Assembly (NCBI RefSeq): GCF_046233715.1
Contig: NZ_JBJNRJ010000009.1
Coordinates: forward strand, 62,001 to 126,000
Length of the DNA stretch: 64,000 bases
Source of the DNA: Trujillonella humicola
Lineage (GTDB): Bacteria; Actinomycetota; Actinomycetes; Mycobacteriales; Geodermatophilaceae
Direction of reading: 5' to 3'
Each line of letters opens with the position of its first letter. Position 1 is the first letter of the stretch. The notes under the pieces were generated by a model. That model was not told the DNA's origin. It saw only the letters and a program-made list of their open reading frames with translations, and did no database searches. The position numbers and the translations under genes are program-made. Shown in pieces: positions 7,581-16,807 of this stretch.

Positions 7581-9104
7581 TCACGTCGCCGCTCCGGCGC
7601 GGGTGGGGAGCTCGTCGAGCAGCCGGTGCCCGCGAGCGTCGTCGAGCGCGGCCTCGACGGCGGCGGCCAGCGAGTAGCAGCGGTCGTCGGCCAGCGCCGG
7701 CGCCATGATCTGCAGGCCGACCGGCAGCCCCTCGGACAGGCCCACGGGCACCGAGGTGGCCGGCAGGCCCGCCAGGCTCGCCGGCAGCGTGCAGAGGTCG
7801 GCGGCGTACATGGCCAGCGGGTCGTCGACGCGGGCGCCCAGCGGGAACGCGACGGTCGGCGTCGTCGGGCTGACCAGGACGTCCACGTCGTCGAAGGCCG
7901 CGGTGAAGTCGCGCGTGATCAGCGTGCGGACCTTCTGCGCCTGCCCGTAGTAGGCGTCGTAGTAGCCGGCCGACAGCGCGTAGGTGCCGAGGATGATCCG
8001 GCGCTTCACCTCGGGGCCGAAGCCCTGCTCGCGGGTCAGGGCCATCACCTCGTCGAGGTCGTGCTCCCCGTCGTCGGCCACCCGGATGCCGAAGCGCATG
8101 CCCTCGAACCGCGCGAGGTTGGAGGAGGCCTCGCTCGGCGCGATCAGGTAGTAGGCCGGCAGCGCCAGGTCGAAGCTCGGGCAGGACACCTCCCGGACCT
8201 GCGCGCCCATGCCCTCCATGAGCTGCACCGCCTCGGCGACACGCGCGAGGACGCCGTCGTCGTAGCCCTCGGTGTGGCCCTCGCCGCCCAGCTCGCGGAC
8301 GACCCCGACGCGCAGGCCGGCGAGGTCCCCGGCAGCCCCGCGGCGGGCGCACTCCGCCAGCGGCGGCAGCGGCGCGTCGATGCTCGTCGAGTCGCGCGGG
8401 TCGTGCCCGCCGATCGCCTCGTGCAGGAGGGCGGCGTCGAGGACCGTGCGAGCCATGGGTCCGGCCTGGTCGAGGCTGGAGGAGAAGGCGATGAGGCCGT
8501 AGCGGGACACCGAGCCGTAGGTGGGCTTGTGCCCCACCAGCCCGGTCAGGGCGGCCGGCTGGCGGATCGAGCCGCCGGTGTCGGTGCCCAGGGCCCACGG
8601 CGCCAGCCCGCCGGCGACCGCCGCCGACGACCCGCCCGAGGAGCCACCCGGGATCCGGGCCAGGTCCCACGGGTTGCGGGTGACCCGGTAGGCGGAGTTC
8701 TCGGTCGAGCTGCCCATGGCGAACTCGTCCATGTTGGTCTTGCCGAGCAGGACCGTGCCGGCGTCCTTCAGCCGGCCGGCCACGGTCGCGTCGTACGGCG
8801 GCCGCCAGCCCTCAAGGATCCGCGAGCCGCTGGTGGTCGGGACCCCCTCGGTCACGACGACGTCCTTGAGCGCGACGGGCAGCCCGGCCAGCGGGCCCGG
8901 CTCCTCGCCGGTCGCGCGGGAGGCGTCGACGGCGGCGGCCCGCTCCAGGGCGGCCTCGGCGTCGACGTGCAGGTAGGCGCCGACGGCGCCGTCCTCGGCC
9001 TCGATCCGGTCGAGGTAGGCGCGCGTCGCCTCGACGGAGGAGACCTCCCCACCGGCGAGCCGGCGGCCGAGCTCGGCGGCGTCCAGATCGGTCAGGTCGG
9101 CCAT
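7581..9104 (-). CDS. gatA: Asp-tRNA(Asn)/Glu-tRNA(Gln) amidotransferase subunit A
   Basis: 507 residues; the glutaminase subunit of GatCAB, an amidase-signature enzyme. The catalytic triad is visible: Lys80 (VALKDV), the cis-Ser in GGSSGGSS (about 155) and the nucleophile Ser179 in DTGGSIRQPA. The MGSSTENSAY motif typical of GatA is present. The ATG start lies 1 bp after the gatC stop, so the two are tightly coupled. Length is normal. Confidence 0.97.
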   Translation of the reverse strand: MADLTDLDAAELGRRLAGGEVSSVEATRAYLDRIEAEDGAVGAYLHVDAEAALERAAAVDASRATGEEPGPLAGLPVALKDVVVTEGVPTTSGSRILEGWRPPYDATVAGRLKDAGTVLLGKTNMDEFAMGSSTENSAYRVTRNPWDLARIPGGSSGGSSAAVAGGLAPWALGTDTGGSIRQPAALTGLVGHKPTYGSVSRYGLIAFSSSLDQAGPMARTVLDAALLHEAIGGHDPRDSTSIDAPLPPLAECARRGAAGDLAGLRVGVVRELGGEGHTEGYDDGVLARVAEAVQLMEGMGAQVREVSCPSFDLALPAYYLIAPSEASSNLARFEGMRFGIRVADDGEHDLDEVMALTREQGFGPEVKRRIILGTYALSAGYYDAYYGQAQKVRTLITRDFTAAFDDVDVLVSPTTPTVAFPLGARVDDPLAMYAADLCTLPASLAGLPATSVPVGLSEGLPVGLQIMAPALADDRCYSLAAAVEAALDDARGHRLLDELPTRAGAAT

Positions 9105-9105
9105 G

Positions 9106-9444
9106 TCAGTCCTCCCCCAGGATCCGCGGCACGCGGAAGCGGTCGTCCTCGGCCGCGGGCGCAGCGGCGAGGACGACGTCGCGCGGCAGGCTCGGGGTGG
9201 CCACGTCCTCGCGGAGCACGTTGGTCAACGGCACCGCGTGCGTGGTGGGCGCCACGTCGGCGACGTCGGCCCTCCCCACCTGCGCGACCGCGTCGAGCAC
9301 CGCGCCCAGCTGCCCGGCGAAGCGGTCGAGCTCCTCCTCGGTCAGGGCGAGGCGGGACAGCCGCGCCAGGTGCGCGATGTCCTCGCGCCGGAGTCCGGCG
9401 GAGGCATCCCGCTCCGGGGCTTCGTGCGGTGACGGCGTGCTCAT
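9106..9444 (-). CDS. gatC: Asp-tRNA(Asn)/Glu-tRNA(Gln) amidotransferase subunit C
   Basis: 112 residues; the small subunit that wraps around GatA and GatB and stabilises the complex. Seen are REDIAHLARLSRLALTEEE, the middle LTNVLREDV segment and the C-terminal DDRFRVPRIL. The ATG at 9444 gives a slightly long but normal N-terminus. It is the first gene of the gatC-gatA-(small membrane gene)-gatB run. The divergent ACT-domain gene begins 248 bp away, so the promoters of both lie in 9,445-9,691. Confidence 0.95.
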   Translation of the reverse strand: MSTPSPHEAPERDASAGLRREDIAHLARLSRLALTEEELDRFAGQLGAVLDAVAQVGRADVADVAPTTHAVPLTNVLREDVATPSLPRDVVLAAAPAAEDDRFRVPRILGED

Positions 9445-9691
9445 GCTCGGGCGGAACTCCACTCCTGCGCCGTCCCGCCGCCGGCCCGGACCGTGCGGTG
9501 CGGGGACGTGCGGGACCGGGGAACCAACCCCGCCACTGTACGTGGCCCCCGCGCGGCGGCTCGGCGGCGGACGGTCGGTGGCCGACGCCGCTGCCGGTGC
9601 TGCTCGACCGGGCCGGGGGCCATGGGGGAAGCTGGCCCGCGTCTGCGATCGACGAGGATCGGCCCGCACCCGAAGGACGCCCGGAGGCACC

Positions 9692-10357
9692 GTGTCCTAT
9701 CTCCTGCGGCTGGTCGTCCCCGATCGGCCCGGCATCCTCGGCGCCGTCGCCACCGCGCTCGGCACCGCAGGCGTCGACATCGTGTCGGTCGACGTCCTCG
9801 AGCGCGGCGGCGGGGTCGCGGTCGACGACATCGTCATCGACCTCCCGCCCGACCGGCTGCCGGACAGCCTGATCACCGCCGCGCGGGCGGTGCCCGGGGT
9901 GCAGGTGGAGTCGCTGCGGCCGTTCTCCGGGACGCTCGACACCCACCGGGAGCTCGAGCTGCTGGAGGCGCTCTCCCGGGCCGCCGAGGGCACCGCCGTC
10001 AAGTTGCTGGCCGCCGAGCTGCCCCGGGTCTTCACCAGCGGCTGGGCCGCCGTCCTCACGGGGGACGGCGGCCCGTGCGAGGCGCTGGCGGCGTCCGACG
10101 CGGCGCCCTCGTTCGAGGGGATGCCGCTGCCCTGGCTGCCGCTGGAGTCGCCGCGGCTGCTGCCGAGCGAGGACGAGTGGCTGCCGGAGCGGTGGCGGGA
10201 GATGGCCATCGAGATGATGGCCACGCCGTTCGGCTCGCCGCGCACCGCGGTCGTCATCGGCCGCTCCGGCGGACCGGCGTTCCGCCGCTCCGAGCTGCTG
10301 CGGCTGGTGCACCTGGCCGGCATCGCGGCCACCGTCGCCCACCTGCCCCCGGCGTGA
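9692..10357 (+). CDS. ACT-domain protein (Rv3013-like)
   Basis: 221 residues. An N-terminal ACT domain (residues 3-70; LLRLVVPDRPGILGAVATALGTAGVDIVSVDV) is followed by a second alpha/beta region with AVVIGRSGGPAFRRSELLRL. ACT domains bind amino acids and usually control metabolic enzymes. This stand-alone type sits beside gatC and ligA in many actinobacteria (M. tuberculosis Rv3013), and its role is not known. The GTG at 9692 has a ggagg about 7 nt upstream. It is divergent from gatC. Confidence 0.85.
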   Translation: MSYLLRLVVPDRPGILGAVATALGTAGVDIVSVDVLERGGGVAVDDIVIDLPPDRLPDSLITAARAVPGVQVESLRPFSGTLDTHRELELLEALSRAAEGTAVKLLAAELPRVFTSGWAAVLTGDGGPCEALAASDAAPSFEGMPLPWLPLESPRLLPSEDEWLPERWREMAIEMMATPFGSPRTAVVIGRSGGPAFRRSELLRLVHLAGIAATVAHLPPA

Positions 10358-10391
10358 GCCGGCCGCCCGCCGGCGACCACGGGCGCGGGCG

Positions 10392-10907
10392 GTGATCCTC
10401 TCCCCGGTCCGCGACCCCCGCCTCGTGACGATCCGCCGGGGCGGGAGCCTCACCGACACCGACCACCACCTGCTCGCCCTGTGGGCGGCCGAGTGCGCCG
10501 AGCACGTCCTCGGGCTGTTCGAGTCCGCCCGCCCCGACGACGACCGGCCACGTGCCGCGATCGGGGCGGTCCGCGCCTGGGCACGCGGGGAGCTGGGCAT
10601 GATGCGGGCCCGCGCGGCCGGCGGGCACGCGATGGGCGCGGCGCGGGACCTGCGCGGGGCCGCCCGGCACGCCGCCTACGCCGCCGGTCAGGCAGCGGTC
10701 GTCGCCCACGTCGCCGCGCACGAGCTCGGCGCGGCCGCCTACGCCATCAAGGCGGTGCGGACGGCCGCACCGGCAGGGGCCGACGACGCCGCGGGACGGG
10801 CCGAGTGCCGCTGGCAGCGATCCCGGCTGCCGGAGGCGATCCGTGACCTGGTCCTCGATGACCAGCGGCTGCGCAACGACCTCTGCTGGTCGGTCTTCGA
10901 CTGCTGA
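10392..10907 (+). CDS. Imm5-like putative immunity protein
   Basis: 171 residues, almost entirely helical. It has the pattern LWAAECAEHVLGLF, DDDRPRAAIGAVRAWARGE and AAYALKA-like repeats (AAYAIKAVRTA) found in the Imm5-like domain of predicted polymorphic-toxin immunity proteins. Such genes are often found alone, without a toxin, and none is visible here. The GTG at 10392 has no clear ribosome-binding site. It is convergent with ligA. The family match is by motif; an immunity role is inferred from family naming only. Confidence 0.6.
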   Translation: MILSPVRDPRLVTIRRGGSLTDTDHHLLALWAAECAEHVLGLFESARPDDDRPRAAIGAVRAWARGELGMMRARAAGGHAMGAARDLRGAARHAAYAAGQAAVVAHVAAHELGAAAYAIKAVRTAAPAGADDAAGRAECRWQRSRLPEAIRDLVLDDQRLRNDLCWSVFDC

Positions 10908-11058
10908 GCAGCTGCCCGTCGTCCACCGGCACCGGGCACCCGTCGGGCAGGAACCGTCGTCCCCCGGGCGGCCACTCCGGTCCGGCGACCGGGCCGGCAC
11001 AGGGCCGACGCCGCCGTCCCCGCCCCCCCGTTCCCCGCGCCGGGCAGGCCCGAGCGCA

Positions 11059-13266
11059 TCAGCCGTGGGCGGGCGGCTCCTCCGCGGGCGCCGCCGCGTC
11101 CTCCGCCGGCGCCGGTACCGGGGCGGGCTCTCCGTCGCCGACGGTGGCCACGGCGCGGGCGGCGTCCGGCCCCTCGTCGAGGAGCACCCGGAAGCCGTCG
11201 TCGTCCAGGATCGGCGCCTTGACCTGCACGGCCTTGTCGTACTTGCTGCCCGGGTCCGCCCCCACCACCACGAACCCGGTCTTCTTGCTGACCGAGCCGG
11301 TGACCTTGCCGCCGCGCGCCTGGATCGCGGCGATCGCCTGGTCGCGGCTGAGGTCGCGCAGCGAACCGGTGACCACGACGGTGACCCCGGTGAGCGGGCC
11401 GGGACCGGCGTCCTCCCCCTGGTCGGCCAACCGCACCCCGGCGGCCCGCCACTTCTCGACGACCTCGCGGTGCCAGTCGACGGCGAACCAGTCCCGGACC
11501 GAGCGCGCGATGGTCGGGCCGACGCCGTCGGCCGCGGCCAGCTCCTCCTCGCCCGCCTCGATGATGCGGTCGATGGAGCGGAAGTCCCGCGCGAGGGCCT
11601 GCGCCGCTGTCGGTCCCACGTGCCGGATGGAGAGGGCGACCAGCACCCGCCACAGCGGCACGTCCTTGCGGGTCTGCAGGTTCGCCAGCAGCTTCTGGCC
11701 GTTGGCCGACAGCGTGCCGTCCTTCTTCGTGAAGAAGGCCGAGCGCTGCAGCTGCTCGGCGTCGAGGAAGAACAGGTCGCCCTCGTCCTGCAGCAACCCG
11801 CTCTGCAGCAGCGCGGTCGCGGCCTCGTACCCGAGGTTCTCGATGTCGAAGGCGCCGCGGCCGGCCACGTGGAAGACCCGCTCCCGCAGCTGGGCGGGGC
11901 ACGACCGGGCGTTGGGGCAGCGGATGTCGGCGTCGCCCTCCTTCTCCGGCCGCAGCTCGGTGCCGCACTCGGGGCAGTGCGTGGGCATCTCGAACGCGCG
12001 CTCGTCACCGGTCCGCGCCGCCACGACCGGGCCCAGCACCTCGGGGATGACGTCGCCGGCCTTGCGGATGACGACGGTGTCGCCGATCAGGACGCCCTTG
12101 CGCACCACCTCGGAGGCGTTGTGCAGCGTGGCCAGCTGCACGGTCGAGCCGGCCACCTTCACCGGCTCCATGTGGGCGAACGGCGTCACCCGGCCGGTGC
12201 GGCCGACGTTCACCCGGATGTCGAGCAGCGTGGTGGTCGCCTCCTCCGGCGGGTACTTGAACGCGATCGCCCAGCGCGGCGCCCGCGACGTCGAGCCCAG
12301 CCGCCGCTGCAGCGCCACCTGGTCGACCTTCACGACGACCCCGTCGATCTCGTGCTCCACCGAGTGCCGCTGCTCGCGGTAGCGCTCGACGTAGGCCCAC
12401 ACGCCCTCGAGGTCGTCGACCACCTCGAACCGATCGCTGGTCGGCAGCCCGAGCTCCCGCAGCCGGTCGTAGGCCTGCGACTGCCGCTGCGGCTGCCACC
12501 CGTCGTGGACGCCGAGACCGTGCACGATCAGCCGCAGCCGCCGGGACGCGGTCACCCGCGGGTCCTTCTGCCGCAGCGACCCCGCCGCGGCGTTGCGCGG
12601 GTTGGCGAACGGCGCCTTCCCCTGCTCGACCATCGAGGCGTTGAGGTCGGCGAAGGCCTCGACCGGGAAGTAGATCTCGCCGCGGACCTCGAGCCGCTCC
12701 GGGAGCTCCTCCCCCGCGAGCTGGTGCGGGACGTCGGCCATCGTGCGCACGTTGGCGGTCACGTCCTCGCCGGTGACGCCGTCGCCCCGGGTCGCCGCGC
12801 GGACCAGCCGGCCCCGCTCGTAGAGCAGCGCCACCGCGAGGCCGTCGATCTTCAGCTCGCACAGCCAGCTCACCCCGCTGCCCGCGTCCCGTTCGACGCG
12901 CGCCGCCCACGCCGACAGCTCGTCGCTGCTGAACGCGTTGTCCAGGCTCTGCATCCGCTCCAGGTGCTGCACCGGCGCGAACGTCGCCGTGAAGCCCCCG
13001 TTGACCTTCTGGCTCGGCGAGTCCGGGGTCACCAGCGCCGGGTGCTCGGCCTCGACGGCCCTCAGCTCGGCCATCAGCTCGTCGTACTGGCCGTCGCTGA
13101 CCAGCGGGGCGTCCTGCACGTAGTAGGCGAAGGCGTAGCGGTCGAGCTCCTCGGCGAGGTCCCGGTGACGGGTGCGCGCCCCGTCGGGGACCTCGGTGAG
13201 GTCCTCCCGGTCGACGGCGGCGGTGACCCGCGGGGCGTCGACGGCGGTCTCGGCGTCCGTGCTCAC
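11059..13266 (-). CDS. ligA: NAD-dependent DNA ligase
   Basis: 735 residues. It seals nicks during replication and repair using NAD+. Domains in order: Ia and adenylation domain with the KIDG motif (adenylated Lys139), OB-fold, a four-cysteine zinc finger (CPEC and CPNARSC), helix-hairpin-helix repeats (about 500-600) and a C-terminal BRCT domain (about 635-715; VVTGSLRDLSRDQA). An acidic/Ala-Pro tail ends the protein. The GTG at 13266 is chosen because upstream codons encode unrelated Arg-rich sequence. Position matches M. tuberculosis Rv3014c. Confidence 0.97.
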   Translation of the reverse strand: MSTDAETAVDAPRVTAAVDREDLTEVPDGARTRHRDLAEELDRYAFAYYVQDAPLVSDGQYDELMAELRAVEAEHPALVTPDSPSQKVNGGFTATFAPVQHLERMQSLDNAFSSDELSAWAARVERDAGSGVSWLCELKIDGLAVALLYERGRLVRAATRGDGVTGEDVTANVRTMADVPHQLAGEELPERLEVRGEIYFPVEAFADLNASMVEQGKAPFANPRNAAAGSLRQKDPRVTASRRLRLIVHGLGVHDGWQPQRQSQAYDRLRELGLPTSDRFEVVDDLEGVWAYVERYREQRHSVEHEIDGVVVKVDQVALQRRLGSTSRAPRWAIAFKYPPEEATTTLLDIRVNVGRTGRVTPFAHMEPVKVAGSTVQLATLHNASEVVRKGVLIGDTVVIRKAGDVIPEVLGPVVAARTGDERAFEMPTHCPECGTELRPEKEGDADIRCPNARSCPAQLRERVFHVAGRGAFDIENLGYEAATALLQSGLLQDEGDLFFLDAEQLQRSAFFTKKDGTLSANGQKLLANLQTRKDVPLWRVLVALSIRHVGPTAAQALARDFRSIDRIIEAGEEELAAADGVGPTIARSVRDWFAVDWHREVVEKWRAAGVRLADQGEDAGPGPLTGVTVVVTGSLRDLSRDQAIAAIQARGGKVTGSVSKKTGFVVVGADPGSKYDKAVQVKAPILDDDGFRVLLDEGPDAARAVATVGDGEPAPVPAPAEDAAAPAEEPPAHG

Positions 13267-13322
13267 CCGCGAACCGTATCCAGCGGTACCGACAGCCAAG
13301 CCCCTCCCGCCCGATCGGGTGG

Positions 13323-14318
13323 CTACTCCGGCTGGAGGTGGCGCGCCGCCTCGCGCACGTGGGTCATCGCCGCCCGCGCGTACACCGGTGAGGCGCCGGC
13401 CAGGCCGCACGACGGTGCCAGCGTCACCGCCGCGGCCAGGTCGTCGGCGGGGAAACCCAGCTCGTTCCACCACGCCCGCAGCCGCGACGCCGTCGCCTTC
13501 GGGGCGGGCAGCACGGCGTCGGTACCCGGCACCACGCCGAGCACCAGGTGCAGGCCGGCGTCGACCGCGGCCCCCACCGCGTCGAGGTCCTGCACCAGCC
13601 CGTGGTCGAACGAGACCGCGGCCGCGCCGGCGGCCCGGAACAGCTCCAGCGGCGCCCGGGACGCGCAGCAGTGCACGACCACCGGCCCCGGGACGGCGGC
13701 CACCACCGCGGCCAGCTCCTGCTCCACGACGCTCGCCTCGACCGACGGCAGCTTCCCGAAGCCGCTGGCGGTCGGCAGCGCGCCCTGGACGACGGCGGGC
13801 AGCGACGGCTCGTCCAGCTGCACGACCACCCGCGCCCCCGGGACCCGCGCCGCGACCTCCGCGACGTGCGCCGCAATCCCCTCGGCCAGCGACTGCCCGA
13901 GGTCACGGCGGGCCCCGGCGTCGACGACCGCCCGGTCGCCGCGCATCCGCTCGAGGCCGGCCGCGAGCGTCCACGGCCCGGCCGCCTGCACCTTCAACGT
14001 GCCCGCGTACCCGGCCGCCAGGTCGTGCAGGACGTCGAGGTCACGCGCCAGGAACTCGCGGGCCCGTCGCTGGTCGACCCCGCCCCGGGGGACCAGCCGC
14101 CAGCCGGCCGGGGTCAGGTCGACGGCGAGGTCGACCAGCAGCGCGGCGCTGCGGCCGAGCAGGTCCGCGCCGGCACCCCGGCCGGGCAGCTCGGGCAGGT
14201 GCGGCAGATCGGGCAGCTCGCCGAGGACCACCCGCAGCGCCTCGACCGGGTCGGTGCCCGGCAGCGAGCCCACACCGGTGGCCGGCCCCCAGGGCGACGC
14301 CTGCGGCTGCTCGGTCAC
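13323..14318 (-). CDS. MetE-like (cobalamin-independent methionine synthase C-terminal) domain protein
   Basis: 331 residues covering only a single MetE-type TIM barrel (GVGSLPGTDPVEALRVVLGELPDLPHLPELPGRGAGAD at the start; VVQLDEPSLPAV, VVHCCAS and LAPSCGLAG later). His-Cys and the late Cys resemble the zinc ligands of methionine synthase. Full MetE is about 750 residues, so this is a short homologue like Rv3015c, which sits in the same place in M. tuberculosis. The true methyl donor or acceptor is not known. The GTG start overlaps the mnmA stop (GTGA), indicating coupling. Confidence 0.85.
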   Translation of the reverse strand: MTEQPQASPWGPATGVGSLPGTDPVEALRVVLGELPDLPHLPELPGRGAGADLLGRSAALLVDLAVDLTPAGWRLVPRGGVDQRRAREFLARDLDVLHDLAAGYAGTLKVQAAGPWTLAAGLERMRGDRAVVDAGARRDLGQSLAEGIAAHVAEVAARVPGARVVVQLDEPSLPAVVQGALPTASGFGKLPSVEASVVEQELAAVVAAVPGPVVVHCCASRAPLELFRAAGAAAVSFDHGLVQDLDAVGAAVDAGLHLVLGVVPGTDAVLPAPKATASRLRAWWNELGFPADDLAAAVTLAPSCGLAGASPVYARAAMTHVREAARHLQPE

Positions 14319-15391
14319 GGCCGGCCCGCCGAGGCCACCGGACCCTGGCCGAGGACGAGGTCGCCGCGCTCGGGGTCGGGCAGGTAGACCACCGCCGACT
14401 GCCCCGGCGCGACCCCGCGCTGGGCCTCGTCGAGCGCGACGACCAGGCCGCCGGAGTCGCCGTCGACGGTGCAGGGCACCGCGCTGCCGTGCGCCCGCAG
14501 CTGCACCTGCGCCCGCAGCGGCAGCGTGGGTGCCCCGCCGGTCCAGGTCGGCGGGCCGGTGCGCACCTCGGTCACGCCCGCGAGGTCGGCCGTCCCGATG
14601 GTCACCGTGCGGCTGACCGGCTCGATGCCGAGCACGTAGCGCGGCCGCTGGTCCCCCACGCTGACGCCCAGCCCGCGGCGCTGCCCGACGGTGAAGCCGT
14701 ACGTGCCGGAGTGCTCGCCCACGGTGGCGCCGGTGGCCGCGTCGACCAGGGGGCCGGGCTGCTCCCCCAGCCGGCGGGCGAGGAAGCCGCGGGTGTCGCC
14801 GTCGGGGATGAAGCAGATGTCGTGCGAGTCGGCCTTCGTCGCCACGGCGAAGCCCCGCTCGGCGGCGATCTCCCGCACCCGCTGCTTGGTCATCGGGCCG
14901 AGGGGGAACACCGCGCCGGCCAGCTGCCCGGCGGTCAGCACCGCGAGCACGTAGGACTGGTCCTTGGCCGCGTCGGCCGAGCGGCGCAGCTCGCCGTCGG
15001 CCAGCCGGGCGTGGTGGCCGGTGACGACGGCGTCGAAGCCCAGCGCCCGCGCCCGGTCCAGCACCGCGCTGAACTTGATCTTCTCGTTGCAGCGCAGGCA
15101 GGGGTTGGGGGTGCGCCCGGCCGCGTACTCGGCGACGAAGTCCGCGACGACGTCCTCGCTGAACCGCTCGGCCAGGTCCCAGACGTAGAACGGGATGCCG
15201 AGCTCGTCGGCGACCCGGCGGGCGTCGTGCGCGTCCTCCACGCTGCAGCACCCGCGGGCGCCGCTGCGCAGCGTCTGCCGGTCCGGGGACAGCGCGAGGT
15301 GGACGCCGGTCACCTCGTGCCCGGCGTCGACGGCGAGCGCGGCGGCGACCGCGGAGTCGACCCCGCCGCTCATGGCGGCCAGCACCCTCAC
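14315..15391 (-). CDS. mnmA: tRNA-specific 2-thiouridylase
   Basis: 358 residues. It adds sulfur to U34 of Lys, Glu and Gln tRNAs using ATP and a persulfide donor. Seen are the PP-loop SGGVDSAV (residues 8-15), the catalytic Cys in NPCLRCNEKIKF, DICFIPDGDTRGFL, and the C-terminal beta-barrel with FTVGQRRGLGV. The likely sulfur donor, the cysteine desulfurase, is encoded directly upstream, which makes functional sense. Start GTG at 15391. Confidence 0.96.
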   Translation of the reverse strand: MRVLAAMSGGVDSAVAAALAVDAGHEVTGVHLALSPDRQTLRSGARGCCSVEDAHDARRVADELGIPFYVWDLAERFSEDVVADFVAEYAAGRTPNPCLRCNEKIKFSAVLDRARALGFDAVVTGHHARLADGELRRSADAAKDQSYVLAVLTAGQLAGAVFPLGPMTKQRVREIAAERGFAVATKADSHDICFIPDGDTRGFLARRLGEQPGPLVDAATGATVGEHSGTYGFTVGQRRGLGVSVGDQRPRYVLGIEPVSRTVTIGTADLAGVTEVRTGPPTWTGGAPTLPLRAQVQLRAHGSAVPCTVDGDSGGLVVALDEAQRGVAPGQSAVVYLPDPERGDLVLGQGPVASAGRP

Positions 15392-15458
15392 GACCGCTCC
15401 CGCCCGGTCCCGCGGTCGCTGCGCGCGGACCTCGCCGCCGCACCTTCTCCCCCGCGCC

Positions 15459-16649
15459 TCACGCCCGGCTCATCCCCGCCCGTCGGGCCCGCTCCACCAC
15501 CGGGCCGATCACCTCGAGCACCGCGTCGACGTCCGCGTCGGTGGACGTCGAGCCGAGGGAGAAGCGCAGCGAGCTGCGCGCCCGGTCCGCCTCGGCACCG
15601 ATGCCGAGCAGCACGTGGCTGGGCCGCGCGACACCGGCGCTGCACGCCGAGCCGGTGGAGCACTCGACCCCGCGGGCGTCGAGCAGCATGAGCAGCGCAT
15701 CGCCCTCCGCGCCCGGGAACGACAGGTGCGCGTTGCCGGGCAGCCGCCCGAGATCGCCGGCGAGGACGTCGTCCAGCGGAGCGCCGTTGAGGCGGGCGTC
15801 GGGCACCCGCTCCACCACCCCGGCGACGAGCCGGTCCCGCAGGCCGGTCAGCCGCCGCGCGCGGTCCTCGCGCCGGTCGACGGCGACCTCGGCGGCCACG
15901 GCCAGGCCCACGATGGCGGCCACGTCCAGGGTGCCCGAGCGCACGTCGCGCTCCTGCCCGCCGCCGTGCAGCAGCGGCATGCAGGCCGCGTCGCGGCGCA
16001 GCAGCAGGGCCCCGGCGCCCATGGGTCCGCCCAGCTTGTGCGCGGTCATCGTCAGCGCGTCGACGCCGCTGGCGCCGAAGTCGACAGGCACCTGGCCCAC
16101 CGCCTGCACCGCGTCGGTGTGCAGCGGGACGCCGACCTCGTGCGCGACGTCGGCCAGGGCGGCCAGGTCGCTGACCGTGCCGATCTCGTTGTTCGCCCAC
16201 ATGACGCTCACCAGCGCCACGTCGGACCCGTCGCCCAGCGCGTCCGCCAGGGCCGCCGGCGTGATCCGGCCGGTGGGTCCCACCGGCAGCCACGTCACCT
16301 CGGCGCCGTCGTGCTTGGCGAGCCACTCGACGCTGTCCAGGACGGCGTGGTGCTCGATCGGGCTGGTCACGATCCGGCGTCGCTGCGGGTCGGCCTCGCG
16401 CCGGGCCCAGAACAGGCCCTTGACGGCGAGGTTGTCGCTCTCGGTCCCGCCGGCGGTGAACAGCACCTCCGACGGCCGGGCCCCCAGCGCCGCGGCGAGC
16501 CGCTCGCGGGCCTGCTCGGCGGCGCGACGGGCGGCGCGGCCGCTGGCGTGCAGCGAGGAGGCGTTGCCGACCCGGCCGAGCTGCTCGGTCATCGCCGTCA
16601 GCGCCTCGGGCAGCAACGGCGTGGTCGCCGCGTGGTCGAGATACGTCAC
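15459..16649 (-). CDS. iscS: Cysteine desulfurase (IscS/NifS family)
   Basis: 396 residues; PLP enzyme that moves sulfur from cysteine to a Cys persulfide for tRNA thiolation and Fe-S clusters. Seen are the start VTYLDHAATTPL, AGGTESDNLAVKG, the PLP lysine in MTAHKLGGPMGAG, and the active Cys in ECSTGSACSAGV. The GTG at 16649 has a strong GAGGAGG 6 nt upstream. That sequence is the end of a 77-bp duplicated segment. It is followed by mnmA, as in M. tuberculosis (Rv3025c-Rv3024c). Confidence 0.95.
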   Translation of the reverse strand: MTYLDHAATTPLLPEALTAMTEQLGRVGNASSLHASGRAARRAAEQARERLAAALGARPSEVLFTAGGTESDNLAVKGLFWARREADPQRRRIVTSPIEHHAVLDSVEWLAKHDGAEVTWLPVGPTGRITPAALADALGDGSDVALVSVMWANNEIGTVSDLAALADVAHEVGVPLHTDAVQAVGQVPVDFGASGVDALTMTAHKLGGPMGAGALLLRRDAACMPLLHGGGQERDVRSGTLDVAAIVGLAVAAEVAVDRREDRARRLTGLRDRLVAGVVERVPDARLNGAPLDDVLAGDLGRLPGNAHLSFPGAEGDALLMLLDARGVECSTGSACSAGVARPSHVLLGIGAEADRARSSLRFSLGSTSTDADVDAVLEVIGPVVERARRAGMSRA

Positions 16650-16653
16650 CGGT

Positions 16654-16807
16654 CCTCCTCGCTGGCGCTCGTCGGCCCGGCGCCGTGACGTGCTCCGCCC
16701 CTCGGTGACCTCGCACGCTCGGTCACGCAGCCTCCTCGCTGGCGCTCGTCGGCCCGGCGCCGTGACGTGCTCCGCCCCTCGGTGACCTCGCACGCTCGGT
16801 CACGCAG
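16654..16807. repeat. Perfect 77-bp tandem duplication between iscS and the MFS gene
   Basis: Copy 1 is 16654-16730 and copy 2 is 16731-16807; 8 bases of a third copy follow. Each copy begins with cctcctcgctggcgctcg on the plus strand. On the minus strand it carries GCGAGGAGG, which serves as ribosome-binding site for iscS in copy 1 and encodes the last residues of the MFS protein around copy 2. Identity is complete, so the event is recent or was a slip in assembly. Confidence 0.9.

Noticed and set aside
5418..9872. 1,484-codon plus-strand open frame across gatB, gatA and gatC
   Set aside because: Antisense to three conserved genes; the translation is Arg/Gly/Ala-rich with no recognisable motif.
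13323..15443. A 706-residue fusion of the MetE-like domain with upstream sequence
   Set aside because: The upstream part lies in the wrong frame over mnmA and is low-complexity. The GTG at 14,318 gives a complete MetE-like domain.
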